Origin: Oscillospiraceae bacterium
GTDB lineage: Bacteria > Bacillota > Clostridia > Oscillospirales > CAG-272
DNA length: 19,403 nucleotides
NCBI GenBank assembly: GCA_015065045.1
Contig: SVRB01000017.1
Span: 1-19,403 of the forward strand
Direction: 5' to 3'
Below are positions 12,418 to 19,403 of this stretch, piece after piece. Position 1 is the stretch's first letter. Every line of letters starts with the position of its first letter. A program made the position numbers and the translations under genes. Under the pieces are notes generated by a model. The model ran no database searches, had not been told where the DNA came from, and saw only the letters and a program-made list of their open reading frames with translations.

Positions 12418-12882
12418 TTATTTTCTATTGTTTTTTTCGTTGTTTTTTGATACCATAACTATAATGAGTATAATAATTATAACGGCAATAATAATCGCAA
12501 TTACTACACCCATAATGCCGTTTGACGCTGTATCGTCAACTGCATCTTCAACGTCGTCCTTTGCGCTGTCTAAAGCGCCCGTTGCGTCATCAAGAACGCT
12601 GCTTGCATCACCGAGGATACTGTCAAGGGCTCCTGTTGAACGGTCGCCTGTATCGGTTCCGTTATTGTTATTGTTATTATTGTTGTTTCCGTTGTTCGTT
12701 TCGGCTGCTCTGTTATCTCTTGAGCCGTTGTCGGATTCTCTATCGACCGACTGGTCGGGGATGTTGCCTGAATCATATCTGCTCTGGTCATTGATCATAG
12801 CGGCGGCATTAAGAGCTAAAGAAGCCAAAATCGCCAAAGTAAACACAAAAGTCAAAAGCTTCATTATCTTTTTGTTTTTCAT
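12418..12882 (-). CDS. Small secreted, Asn-rich membrane-anchored protein, unknown function
   Basis: 154 residues from ATG 12882, which has AAAGGAA eight bases upstream (the open frame extends to 12939 without a site). Signal peptide 1-28 (MKNKKIMKLL, ALNAAA), then a hydrophilic low-complexity region with a run of nine Asn (GNNNNNNNNNG) and an acidic Ala/Asp/Ser helix region (GALDSILGDASSVLDD). Near the C-terminus is one strong membrane helix (MGVVIAIIIAVIIIILIIVM) followed by KNNEKNNRK. This predicts an extracellular body held by a C-terminal transmembrane helix. No enzyme motif. The AAT/AAC run could change length by slippage. No convincing promoter was found in the 100 bases shared with the divergent RNHCP gene. 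Confidence 0.75.
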   Translation of the reverse strand: MKNKKIMKLLTFVFTLAILASLALNAAAMINDQSRYDSGNIPDQSVDRESDNGSRDNRAAETNNGNNNNNNNNNGTDTGDRSTGALDSILGDASSVLDDATGALDSAKDDVEDAVDDTASNGIMGVVIAIIIAVIIIILIIVMVSKNNEKNNRK

Positions 12883-12984
12883 ATTTTTATTCCTTTCAGG
12901 AGATTGTTTTTGATTTTGGTTTATGAATATTATGCTCAAAACACAGAAATGTATGTTATGAAAATATAATTTGGAGATAGTTTA

Positions 12985-13311
12985 ATGGAAAAGAAAATTT
13001 TTACAAAAAATGATAACGGATTTACCTGCAAGAATTGCGGATTTGAGGTTATGCCGCTTGGATATTCCTCGCGCAATCATTGTCCGAACTGCCTACATTC
13101 CTTGCACGTAGACGTAAACCCCGGTGACAGAGCAAATGAGTGTGGCGGCATAATGGAGCCTATAACAGCCGAAGTTGATTCAAAAAAAGGCTTTATCATA
13201 ATACATAAATGTAAAAAGTGCGGTGCTATTTCGCGTAATCGTTCAGCGCACGAAGCAAAAGTCCAGCCTGATGATATAAAGAAGCTCATCGCATTGACAG
13301 CAAAGCATTGA
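12985..13311 (+). CDS. RNHCP domain zinc protein
   Basis: 108 residues. Contains the eponymous RNHCP motif at 30-34 (SSRNHCPNCLHSLHVD) with metal-knuckle pairs C15/C18, C34/C37, a lone C53, and C76/C79. These fit two zinc-binding sites. The family is widespread but uncharacterised. The ATG has GGAGA seven to eight bases upstream. It is divergent from the Asn-rich membrane protein gene. Beyond predicted zinc binding, no function can be assigned. Confidence 0.88.
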   Translation: MEKKIFTKNDNGFTCKNCGFEVMPLGYSSRNHCPNCLHSLHVDVNPGDRANECGGIMEPITAEVDSKKGFIIIHKCKKCGAISRNRSAHEAKVQPDDIKKLIALTAKH

Positions 13312-13315
13312 AATA

Positions 13316-13537
13316 ATGAATAATGATTTTCCACAAAGAAAAATAATAAGATTAAAGAAATTTGATTATAGCAAGATTGGCTTATATTTCATAACTATTT
13401 GCACACATAACAGAAAAGCAATATTTGCAATACGTTCGAATTTTGAAGATAATAAATTTTATTCAGATATAAATGACAACACAGTAGGGGCGGATATAGA
13501 ATCCGCCCGCATTTTTATAAAGTTTTTTGAGGGATAA
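13316..13537 (+). pseudogene. Truncated REP-associated tyrosine transposase (RAYT/Y1 family)
   Basis: The first ~35 residues (RKIIRLKKFDYSKIGLYFITICTHNRKAIF) match the N-terminal beta-strand of IS200/RAYT-like transposases, including the YFIT(I)CT.NR signature. After residue 38 the similarity stops. The His-hydrophobic-His (HUH) metal site and catalytic Tyr are absent, and the frame runs through a palindrome and ends at the terminator. No clear ribosome binding site precedes the ATG. Evidently a dead fragment of a gene normally near 150-200 residues. Confidence 0.75.
13484..13508 (+). repeat. REP-like palindrome with GTAG head
   Basis: GTAG (13484-13487) is followed immediately by a perfect 8-bp stem GGGCGGAT (13488-13495) / ATCCGCCC (13501-13508) with loop ATAGA. 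GTAG-plus-hairpin is the known form of REP elements recognised by RAYT transposases. Here it lies inside the remnant of such a gene. Confidence 0.7.
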
Positions 13538-13575
13538 AAAGGGAACTTTTTTTCAAAAAAGTTCCCTTTGTTTTT
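13536..13575. terminator. Bidirectional terminator
   Basis: AAAGGGAAC plus T-run pairs with A-run plus GTTCCCTTT around a TTCA centre, followed by TTTTT. It serves the M3 peptidase gene on the minus strand and closes the RNHCP/RAYT region on the plus strand. Confidence 0.88.
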
Positions 13576-13578
13576 ATA

Positions 13579-15264
13579 TTATAATCTATTTTCTTCGAGC
13601 CATTTTTCTGTTGAAACGGCAATTTCTTTTAATGCGCCATCCTCGAAGGGTGTCTTTATACCTGCAACCTCGCAAAGCTCGACGAAGGTCTTCTTTCCGC
13701 CCTCTTTTACAAACTTCATATATCTGTCCCAAGCGTCTTTATAGTCATTCTGCGACAGTCCTCTGAATATAAGCGATTCAGTCTGCGCCAAGCAGTAATC
13801 GATATAATAGAAGGGGTAGTGATAGATATGAAGCTGTCTCTGCCAACCTCTGCCCTCACCATAGAACGGTATGCCCGTCATATCGAGGAACGGACGGTAT
13901 ATCTTTTCCAATTCTGCCCACGCTTTATGTCTTTCGGTGGGTGTCATATCGGGGTTATCGTAAACGATGTGCTGGAATTCGTCAACCGTACAGCCGTAGG
14001 GAATAAATATAAGCGCGTTCTTAAGGTGGGTGAGCTTAGCTCTCTTAGCATCTTCCTTGTAGAACAAATCAAGCCAGGGCCAAGCGAAAAATTCCATAGA
14101 CATAGAATGGGTTTCGCAAGATTCCATAGAGGGATTTTTGTTTTCCTCGAGCTCAAAATCTCTCGCCATATAGTCGGCGAAAGCGTGTCCCGCTTCGTGT
14201 GTTAGAACTTCAACATCGTCGGCTGTTCCGTTAAAGTTAGAGAAAATAAAGGGAGCTTTATAGTCGGGAAGCGTAATGCAGTATCCGCCGACAGCCTTGC
14301 CTTCTTTTGCCATAACGTCAAGAAGCTCGTTATCATACATAAAGTTAATAAACTCGTTAGTTTCGGGAGACATTTCCTCATACATTTTCTTACCTGCGGC
14401 AAGAATGTCCTCAGGAGTGCCTGCGGGCTTGGGGTTGCCGTCAAGATAGAACGTTGTATTATCATAGAACATAAGGTGGTCAACACCGATCGTATCAGCC
14501 TGTTCTTTTTTTATTTTTACAACGATCGGAACGAGGTCGTTTTTAACCTGCTCTCTGAAATTTTTAACCATTTCGGGAGTATAGCAGTTACGCGTTCTGC
14601 GCATATATCCAAGCTCGGTGAAGCTGTTAAATCCAAGCTTTTTTGCAATTTCCGTACGAACCTTTACAAGATCGTCGAAGATTTTATCGAGCGTTTCGGC
14701 GTGGCTCATATAGAAATTACCCTCAGCTTCATATGCTCTTTTTCTTACGTCTCTGTCTTTATGAACCTTGTATACACCGAGCTGAGAAACGTTAAGCTTT
14801 TGGTTGTCAAAATCGATTTGCGCTGATGCTATAAGCTTTTGATAATCGCTGACGAGCTTGTTTTCTTTTTGAAGCAAGGGTATAACCTCGGGAGAAAAGG
14901 TCTTTAACTCCATTTCAAGATTTGTAAACAAAAGGCTGCCGTGCTTCTTTTCGACTTCGTTTCTGAAAGGAGAAACCAAGAGAGCTTTCATAAATTCTGT
15001 GGTCTTTTCCTGAAGCAAGGGACCGTTTTCGTCATAAAAATCGTTTTCTTTATCATAAAATTCGTCTTTTGTGTTAATGCTGTGTCTTACGTAAGCGAGA
15101 GTTGACATTGTTGCAAAGTTAGAGCTTATTTTTTCGTGTTCCTCGATTGCGGAGAAAACGTCTTCGACCTTTTCGGCTTGCTTTATGGCGAGGGTTAATT
15201 TGTCGTATTTTTCGCCGAGCGAGGTCATATCAACTCGTTCGTATTTCATTTCGCTGAACTTCAT
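13579..15264 (-). CDS. M3 family oligoendopeptidase
   Basis: 561-residue zinc metallopeptidase of family M3, cleaving short peptides in the cytoplasm. Zinc site HEAGH at 356-360 (THEAGHAFADYM); the third ligand is Glu384 in SCETHSMSMEFF, 28 residues after the first His, matching the spacing in thimet-type enzymes. No signal peptide. Length and the helical N-terminal region fit the M3 subgroup related to but distinct from PepF. Start ATG 15264 has GGAGG six bases upstream. It is monocistronic, divergent from transketolase, with its own promoter and terminator. All visible catalytic residues are present. Confidence 0.92.
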   Translation of the reverse strand: MKFSEMKYERVDMTSLGEKYDKLTLAIKQAEKVEDVFSAIEEHEKISSNFATMSTLAYVRHSINTKDEFYDKENDFYDENGPLLQEKTTEFMKALLVSPFRNEVEKKHGSLLFTNLEMELKTFSPEVIPLLQKENKLVSDYQKLIASAQIDFDNQKLNVSQLGVYKVHKDRDVRKRAYEAEGNFYMSHAETLDKIFDDLVKVRTEIAKKLGFNSFTELGYMRRTRNCYTPEMVKNFREQVKNDLVPIVVKIKKEQADTIGVDHLMFYDNTTFYLDGNPKPAGTPEDILAAGKKMYEEMSPETNEFINFMYDNELLDVMAKEGKAVGGYCITLPDYKAPFIFSNFNGTADDVEVLTHEAGHAFADYMARDFELEENKNPSMESCETHSMSMEFFAWPWLDLFYKEDAKRAKLTHLKNALIFIPYGCTVDEFQHIVYDNPDMTPTERHKAWAELEKIYRPFLDMTGIPFYGEGRGWQRQLHIYHYPFYYIDYCLAQTESLIFRGLSQNDYKDAWDRYMKFVKEGGKKTFVELCEVAGIKTPFEDGALKEIAVSTEKWLEENRL

Positions 15265-15329
15265 AATCTGCCTCCGTATATGTGTAAATAAAATTATTAT
15301 TTTATGGTATTGTGCGGCTTTATTCTAAG

Positions 15330-15358
15330 ATTATACCATTTATTTTAAATAATATCAA
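15330..15358 (-). promoter_or_regulatory. Promoter of the M3 peptidase gene
   Basis: On the minus strand TTGATA (15353-15358), 17-base spacer, TATAAT (15330-15335), about 65 bases ahead of the start codon. Confidence 0.82.
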
Positions 15359-15407
15359 CATAAGGCGAAGATTTGCTTGTAAAAATAAATATATTTACAA
15401 AAAGGAT

Positions 15408-15436
15408 TTGACAAAAGGGAAGAAACAATGTACAAT
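15408..15436 (+). promoter_or_regulatory. Promoter of the transketolase operon
   Basis: TTGACA (15408-15413), 17-base spacer, TACAAT (15431-15436), about 65 bases ahead of the first gene. Confidence 0.87.
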
Positions 15437-15502
15437 AATAAAGGTTAATATAGTTAAATTTTGATTATTTTTTAAGTTTTATAAGCTTTAGGAGGAACAC
15501 CG

Positions 15503-16330
15503 ATGGAACAGGCAAAAATTGCTGAATTGCAAAAAAAAGCTATACAAATCAGGCTTGATATTCTCGAAGAGGTATTTAATGCAGCTTCAGGACATCCCGG
15601 CGGTTCAATGTCAATTGCGGACGTACTTACATATTTGTACTTCGTAGAATTGAGAATTGACCCTAAGAATCCGAAATGGGAGGACAGAGACCGTTTTGTT
15701 CTTTCAAAGGGACACACAGCTCCCGGTCTTTACGCAGCTTTGGCTGAAAGAGGATTCTTCCCCACAGAAGATCTCAAAACATTCAGAAGAGTAGACAGCT
15801 ATCTTCAGGGACATCCCGATATGAAGGGCGTACCCGGCGTTGATATGTCATCAGGTTCTTTGGGACTTGGTATATCCACAGCTTGCGGAATGGCTCTTTC
15901 CGGTAAAATATATAACAAAGATTACAGAGTTTATACAGCTCTCGGCGATGGTGAAATTGCTGAAGGTCAGGTATGGGAAGCAGCTATGTTTGCATCTCAC
16001 TATAAGCTTGACAACCTTTGCGCATTCGTTGACTTCAACGGTCTCCAGATCGACGGCGCTATCACAGACGTTATGAACTCTACGCCTATTGACGAAAAGT
16101 TCGAAGCTTTCGGCTGGCACGTTATTACTATTAACGGTCATGACTTCAATGAGATCGAAAAGGCTGTTGAAGAAGCTAAGACTGTTAAGGGTAAGCCTAC
16201 AATGATCCTTTGCAAGACTGTTAAGGGCAAGGGCGTATCATTTATGGAAAACAAGGCTGGCTGGCACGGAAAGGCTCCCAATGCCGAAGAATACGAACAG
16301 GCAGTTAATGAATTGAAGGCTCAATTATAA
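15503..16330 (+). CDS. tkt: Transketolase, N-terminal (thiamine diphosphate) subunit
   Basis: 275 residues, the N-terminal half of a split transketolase, which moves two-carbon ketol units between sugar phosphates in the non-oxidative pentose phosphate pathway. Visible: SGHPGG (29-34), SKGHTAPGLYAAL (68-80), the ThDP/Mg motif GDGEIAEGQ (148-156) closing at VDFNG (176-180). Start ATG 15503 has AGGAGG eight bases upstream. Codon choice is strongly restricted, fitting high expression. The C-terminal subunit follows 23 bases later and both are needed for one active site. Split transketolases are common in Clostridia and archaea. Confidence 0.96.
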   Translation: MEQAKIAELQKKAIQIRLDILEEVFNAASGHPGGSMSIADVLTYLYFVELRIDPKNPKWEDRDRFVLSKGHTAPGLYAALAERGFFPTEDLKTFRRVDSYLQGHPDMKGVPGVDMSSGSLGLGISTACGMALSGKIYNKDYRVYTALGDGEIAEGQVWEAAMFASHYKLDNLCAFVDFNGLQIDGAITDVMNSTPIDEKFEAFGWHVITINGHDFNEIEKAVEEAKTVKGKPTMILCKTVKGKGVSFMENKAGWHGKAPNAEEYEQAVNELKAQL

Positions 16331-16353
16331 TTATATATTTATAGGAGTATAGT

Positions 16354-17292
16354 ATGGCAGATAAGATTGCAACAAGAGAAGCCTACGGCAACGCGCTTGC
16401 CGAGCTTGGTGAAAAATATGATTTTATAGTTTTTGATGCTGACTTGGCTGAAGCTACAAAAACAATTACATTTAAAAAGAAATTCCCCGACAGACATTTT
16501 GACTGCGGTATTGCAGAAGGTAATATGATCTCCGTTGCTGCAGGTGTTGCTGCAACAGGTAAGATTCCTTTTGTTAGCACATTCGCTATGTTCGCTGCAG
16601 GACGTGGCTTTGAGCAGGTTAGAAACTCTATCGGTTACCCTCATTTGAACGTTAAGATCGGTGCAACACACGGCGGTATCTCCGTTGGTGAAGACGGTGC
16701 AACACACCAGTGCAACGAAGACTTTGCTACAATGCGTTCTATCCCCGGTATGACAGTAATCTGTCCCGCTGACGCTGTTGAAGCAAGAGCTGTTGTTGAA
16801 GCGGCTATTCTTCACGATGGTCCTATGTATATGCGATTCGGTAGATTTGCTGTTCCGACACTTTTCGACAAGGACACATATAAGTTCGAAATCGGTAAGG
16901 GTGTTCAGATGGCAGATGGTACTGACGTAACTATCGTTGCTAACGGCCTTATGGTTGAACAGGCTCTTATCGCAAAGGATCTTCTCGCAAATGAAGGAAT
17001 CAGCGCAAGAGTAATCAATATGGCTACAATTAAGCCTATCGATACAGAAATTCTCGTTAAGGCTGCTAAGGAAACAGGCGCTATCGTTACTGCTGAAGAA
17101 CACAGCGTTATCGGCGGTCTCGGAAGTGCTGTATGCGAAGCTTTGGCTGAAGTATATCCTGTGCCCGTTAAGAAGGTTGGCGTTCAGGATGCATTTGGTA
17201 GAAGCGGTAAGGTTCCTCCGTTGCTTGAAATGTATGGCTTGACAGCAGCAAATATTGTTGCTAAGGCAAAAGAAGCTATTTCAATGAAATAA
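16354..17292 (+). CDS. tkt: Transketolase, C-terminal (pyrimidine-binding) subunit
   Basis: 312 residues, second half of the split enzyme. CGIAEGNM (51-58) carries the Glu55 that activates the thiamine aminopyrimidine; further family blocks are FVSTFAMFAAGRGFEQVR, GATHGGISVGEDGATHQ and the C-terminal domain with EEHSVIGGLGSAV. DXS-type enzymes are related, but the split arrangement and GISVGEDGATHQ fit transketolase. AGGAG six bases upstream of ATG 16354; same transcript as the N subunit. The last 18 codons plus stop are part of a tandem duplication that continues downstream. Confidence 0.95.
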   Translation: MADKIATREAYGNALAELGEKYDFIVFDADLAEATKTITFKKKFPDRHFDCGIAEGNMISVAAGVAATGKIPFVSTFAMFAAGRGFEQVRNSIGYPHLNVKIGATHGGISVGEDGATHQCNEDFATMRSIPGMTVICPADAVEARAVVEAAILHDGPMYMRFGRFAVPTLFDKDTYKFEIGKGVQMADGTDVTIVANGLMVEQALIAKDLLANEGISARVINMATIKPIDTEILVKAAKETGAIVTAEEHSVIGGLGSAVCEALAEVYPVPVKKVGVQDAFGRSGKVPPLLEMYGLTAANIVAKAKEAISMK

Positions 17293-17500
17293 AAAACGCC
17301 CCCCGCTAAAGCGGGGGAGCGAAAGATATATCGGCTTGACAGCAGCAAATATTGTTGCTAAGGCAAAAGAAGCTATTTCAATGAAATAAAAAAACGCCCC
17401 CCGCTAAAGCGGGGGAGCGAAAGATATATCGGCTTGACAGCGGCAAACATTGTTGCTAAGGCATAAAAGCTATCCCTATGTAAATCGGGAAAGCGAAAAT
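17236..17500 (+). repeat. Tandem duplication of the transketolase C 3' end with its hairpin
   Basis: Copy 1 (17236-17332) holds codons for GLTAANIVAKAKEAISMK, the stop and a CCCCCGC-TAAA-GCGGGGG hairpin. Copy 2 (17333-17430) is the same apart from one extra A before the hairpin. Copy 3 (from 17431) is degenerate: GCAGCAAATATT has become GCGGCAAACATT, a stop follows GLTAANIVAKA, and the hairpin has shrunk to CCC/GGG. No product is expected from copies 2 and 3. On the plus strand no T-run follows the hairpins; on the minus strand a T-run does. Confidence 0.92.
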
Positions 17501-17573
17501 GTATTGCTTATTGCTATTTCGGAAATACTGAAAGAGGCAATAGAAAATTTATATCATAAAAAGGAGAAATGTA

Positions 17574-17885
17574 ATGGCTGTTATTACTATAACAAAGGAA
17601 AATTACGAAGAAGAGGTAGTAAATTCCTCTGTACCCGTATTGCTTGATTTTTGGGCAGCTTGGTGCGCTCCCTGCCGTATGCTTTCTCCCGTTGTGGATG
17701 AAATAGCAGAGGAAGTTGAGGGTAGAGTTAAGGTTGGCAAGATCAACGTTGACGAACAGCCTGAGCTTGCAAAGAAGTTTGGGATTATGAGTATTCCGAC
17801 TCTTATTGTTATGAAAAACGGAGAAATATCCTCCAGAGAATCAGGCGTAAGAAGCAAGCAGGCAATCCTTGATAAGCTGAACTGA
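17574..17885 (+). CDS. trxA: Thioredoxin
   Basis: 103 residues, the usual thioredoxin length. Active site WCAPC (30-34, Cys31 and Cys34; Ala instead of the more common Gly), cis-proline in MSIPTL (Pro75) and the FWAAWC lead-in. Cytoplasmic disulfide reductase working with thioredoxin reductase. ATG 17574 has AAGGAGA eight bases upstream. It lies 280 bases after transketolase, behind the tandem duplication; no clear promoter was found, so it may be read from the transketolase promoter if the hairpins, which lack a T-run in this direction, let polymerase through. A reading frame at 17450-17647 overlapping its start is not real. Confidence 0.95.
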   Translation: MAVITITKENYEEEVVNSSVPVLLDFWAAWCAPCRMLSPVVDEIAEEVEGRVKVGKINVDEQPELAKKFGIMSIPTLIVMKNGEISSRESGVRSKQAILDKLN

Positions 17886-17892
17886 ATAAAAA

Positions 17893-17938
17893 AAGGCTTT
17901 GCCCAATGAATAATATCACGGACAAAGCCTAATTTTTT
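17893..17938 (+). terminator. Terminator after trxA
   Basis: Stem AGGCTTTG (17894-17901) and CAAAGCCT (17923-17930), long loop of 21 bases, A-run before and seven T soon after. The large loop makes it weaker than the others here; it can act in both directions between trxA and spoVG. Confidence 0.7.
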
Positions 17939-18001
17939 TAGTATAGAAAACTTAAATGTCAAAGAGGATGCAATTCTGAAAAAGCAGATTTATGGGCTTG
18001 T

Positions 18002-18298
18002 TCAGTCGGCTTCGCTGCCGGAATACAGAACCTCAGGGTCCTCGGCGAGCTTAGCTTCGTAAGCTTCGATAACGGCTTTTTCAAGTAATGCTCTAAAATC
18101 CGCGTTTATTGGATGCACAATATCACGGTAGGTGTTATCGGCGTTCTTGCGGCTGGGCATTACAATAAATAGTTTATCTTTAGTGTTGATTACTTTAATG
18201 TCGTGAACTGCAAGCTGGTTGTCGAAGGTTACTGATACAATTGCTTTCATAGGACTTTCGTCAAAAAGTTTTCTTACCTTGATATCAGTAATAACCAT
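18002..18298 (-). CDS. spoVG: Septation / regulatory protein SpoVG
   Basis: 98 residues, typical for SpoVG. Conserved segments: MVITDIKVRKLF, MKAIVSVTFDNQLAVHDIKVI, FIVMPSRK and YRDIVHPIN. SpoVG binds nucleic acid and affects septation, cell-wall and sporulation genes in Firmicutes. ATG 18298 has AGGAGG six to seven bases upstream. A TATAAT-like -10 lies about 40 bases ahead on the minus strand, but its -35 is poor, so an activator or another sigma factor may be involved. Divergent from murC. Confidence 0.95.
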   Translation of the reverse strand: MVITDIKVRKLFDESPMKAIVSVTFDNQLAVHDIKVINTKDKLFIVMPSRKNADNTYRDIVHPINADFRALLEKAVIEAYEAKLAEDPEVLYSGSEAD

Positions 18299-18404
18299 AG
18301 TTTCCTCCTAGCATAAAATATTATTATTCTATTCTATTATACCTATATTTCGTTAAAATAATGCATCTAAATATTAGTTTATTTTTGAATAATTTTATAA
18401 ATCT

Positions 18405-18433
18405 TTGTTCATAATTTGTGTTAATTATACAAT
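18405..18433 (+). promoter_or_regulatory. Probable promoter of murC
   Basis: TTGTTC (18405-18410), 17-base spacer, TACAAT (18428-18433). The -35 matches only three of six consensus bases, so this is a moderate call. Confidence 0.55.
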
Positions 18434-18498
18434 AAAAATCATTTAATTATGTATATATTGATAAAAACCCATAAAAAAGGAGCGGTAATGACGTGTTA

Positions 18499-19403
18499 AT
18501 GGAAAAAAATAACAGAGACAGATTTATATTGCCGGACGGAGCAGAATCGGTTTTCTTTATAGGCGCTTGCGGGATAAGTATGTCAAGTCTTGCTTGTATA
18601 ACGCGTACTCACGGAATAAAGGTGGGCGGATCTGACACGAATGATGGAGATATGGCAAGAAAGCTCAGAGAAATGGGTATAGAGCTGTTTATTGGACATT
18701 CCGCTGAGAATTTAAAGGGATATGACGCTGTTGTGTATACGGCGGCTATTTCCGATGACAATCCTGAGCTTGTTTATGCAAGAGAAAACGGGTTGCCATG
18801 TATAAACAGAGCAGAGTATCTCGGAAAGCTCATGAAGACTTATTCGAATAAGATAGGCGTTGCGGGAATGCACGGAAAAAGCTCTGTTACGGGTATGATA
18901 TCCCACCTGTTTATTGAGGCAGGGAAGGAGCCGACAGTTCTCAACGGAGCGAATACGTTTGAGCTTGGCGGCGGCGCTTATAAGATCGGAAGTCAGGATA
19001 GCTTTATTTTTGAGGCTTGTGAGTATAAGGATAGCTTCCTGTCGTTTTATCCCGACACGGCTGTGTTGCTTAATCTCGAGATGGATCACGTTGACTATTT
19101 TAAGTCGCTCGATCAGATAAAGGATTCGTTTGCAAAATATGCGAATAAGGCGAGTACGGTTATAGCCTGCGGAAACGATAAGGAGCTTATGGATTCTCTG
19201 AAGTCGTATAAGGGCAATCTTGTTACCTACGGAAAAAATGACGACACACTCGATTTTTATGCATTTGATATAAGAGAAAACAGCCTTGGCTATGACGTTT
19301 TTAAGATTGGCCATAAGGGAAACGTGCTGTGTGAGGTCGAGTTGTCTGTACCCGGAGAGCATAACGTTTCTAATGCAACAGCAGCGATGCCCTCAACCAA
19401 CTC
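18499..19403 (+). CDS. murC: UDP-N-acetylmuramate--L-alanine ligase MurC, 3' end cut by window
   Basis: At least 301 residues of MurC, which adds L-Ala to UDP-MurNAc with ATP in peptidoglycan synthesis. N-terminal Rossmann motif FIGACGISMSSLA (20-32), GGSD (43-46), YTAAISDDNPE (80-90), ATP loop GMHGKSSVTGM (123-133, Lys127) and NLEMDHVDYF. The loop is usually GTHGKTTT; here it is GMHGKSSV. ATG 18499 is used because the frame is clear from there, but GGAG (18479-18482) lies 16 bases away. A GTG at 18493, in frame and 10 bases from GGAG, is an equal alternative. The last ~5 codons of the window (MPSTN) do not look like MurC. Confidence 0.93.
   Translation, partial: MEKNNRDRFILPDGAESVFFIGACGISMSSLACITRTHGIKVGGSDTNDGDMARKLREMGIELFIGHSAENLKGYDAVVYTAAISDDNPELVYARENGLPCINRAEYLGKLMKTYSNKIGVAGMHGKSSVTGMISHLFIEAGKEPTVLNGANTFELGGGAYKIGSQDSFIFEACEYKDSFLSFYPDTAVLLNLEMDHVDYFKSLDQIKDSFAKYANKASTVIACGNDKELMDSLKSYKGNLVTYGKNDDTLDFYAFDIRENSLGYDVFKIGHKGNVLCEVELSVPGEHNVSNATAAMPSTN

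Noticed and set aside
12428..12913. 161-codon plus-strand frame opposite the Asn-rich gene
   Set aside because: Antisense of low-complexity coding sequence; the minus-strand frame has signal peptide, membrane helix and RBS.
13527..14205. Plus-strand frames opposite the M3 peptidase
   Set aside because: Antisense to a clear metallopeptidase gene, without ribosome binding sites.
16339..17103. 254-codon minus-strand frame opposite transketolase C
   Set aside because: Long antisense frame created by the restricted codon use of the real gene; Cys/Ser/Asn-rich nonsense composition.
17450..17647. 65-codon plus-strand frame before trxA
   Set aside because: It starts in the decayed third copy of the tandem repeat and overlaps trxA in another frame.

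Overview
This window looks like chromosomal DNA of an anaerobic, spore-former-lineage Gram-positive bacterium of the class Clostridia (gut Oscillospiraceae/Ruminococcaceae-like). The grounds are the AT-rich base composition, strong AGGAGG-type ribosome binding sites, TTGACA-N17-TATAAT promoters, TTG starts, tRNA genes with encoded CCA, SpoVG, a split transketolase, Rnf-type subunits and PQTG-type cell-wall anchors. Species cannot be fixed from the sequence alone.

Layout. (1) 1-190: a minus-strand tRNA-Glu (cut by the window edge) and tRNA-Met with a consensus promoter. (2) 300-2806: rnfC and rnfD, overlapping, own promoter and terminator; the other Rnf subunits (G, E, A, B) are not next to them. 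(3) 3025-7394: two consecutive monocistronic units for large secreted, wall-anchored surface proteins. They share promoter, signal peptide, domain, anchor and terminator design and are clearly duplicates; the first carries two copies of the domain joined by a Thr-Pro-Ala repeat linker. (4) 7413-8625: a membrane-anchored trigger-factor-like FKBP prolyl isomerase, plausibly an extracytoplasmic folding factor. (5) 8651-12256: an unusual accessory block ending at a tRNA-Trp gene. It holds three minus-strand genes (a beta-propeller-like protein, an unknown 185-residue protein, a small lipoprotein), each with its own promoter. Each gene is followed by a structured repeat with a recurring end (CCATGCTTG.AAACGA), a long perfect hairpin, and an array of short hairpins between conserved separators. 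The repeats share pieces with the 3' end of tRNA-Trp. This cassette-like organisation is the most interesting feature of the window. (6) 12381-13575: a small Asn-rich membrane protein (-), an RNHCP zinc protein (+) and a wrecked REP-associated transposase gene holding a GTAG-headed REP-like palindrome. (7) 13579-18298: M3 oligoendopeptidase (-), split transketolase N and C subunits (+) with a tandemly duplicated 3' end, thioredoxin (+), SpoVG (-). (8) 18405-19403: murC (+), truncated by the window edge.

The core genes (transketolase, thioredoxin, SpoVG, MurC, tRNAs, Rnf pair) are ordinary housekeeping. The surface-protein duplication and the 8.6-12.3 kb block are the accessory, variable parts. 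Codon use in the two surface proteins and transketolase is strongly restricted (ACA for Thr, GCT/GCA for Ala, AAG for Lys), as expected for very highly expressed genes.
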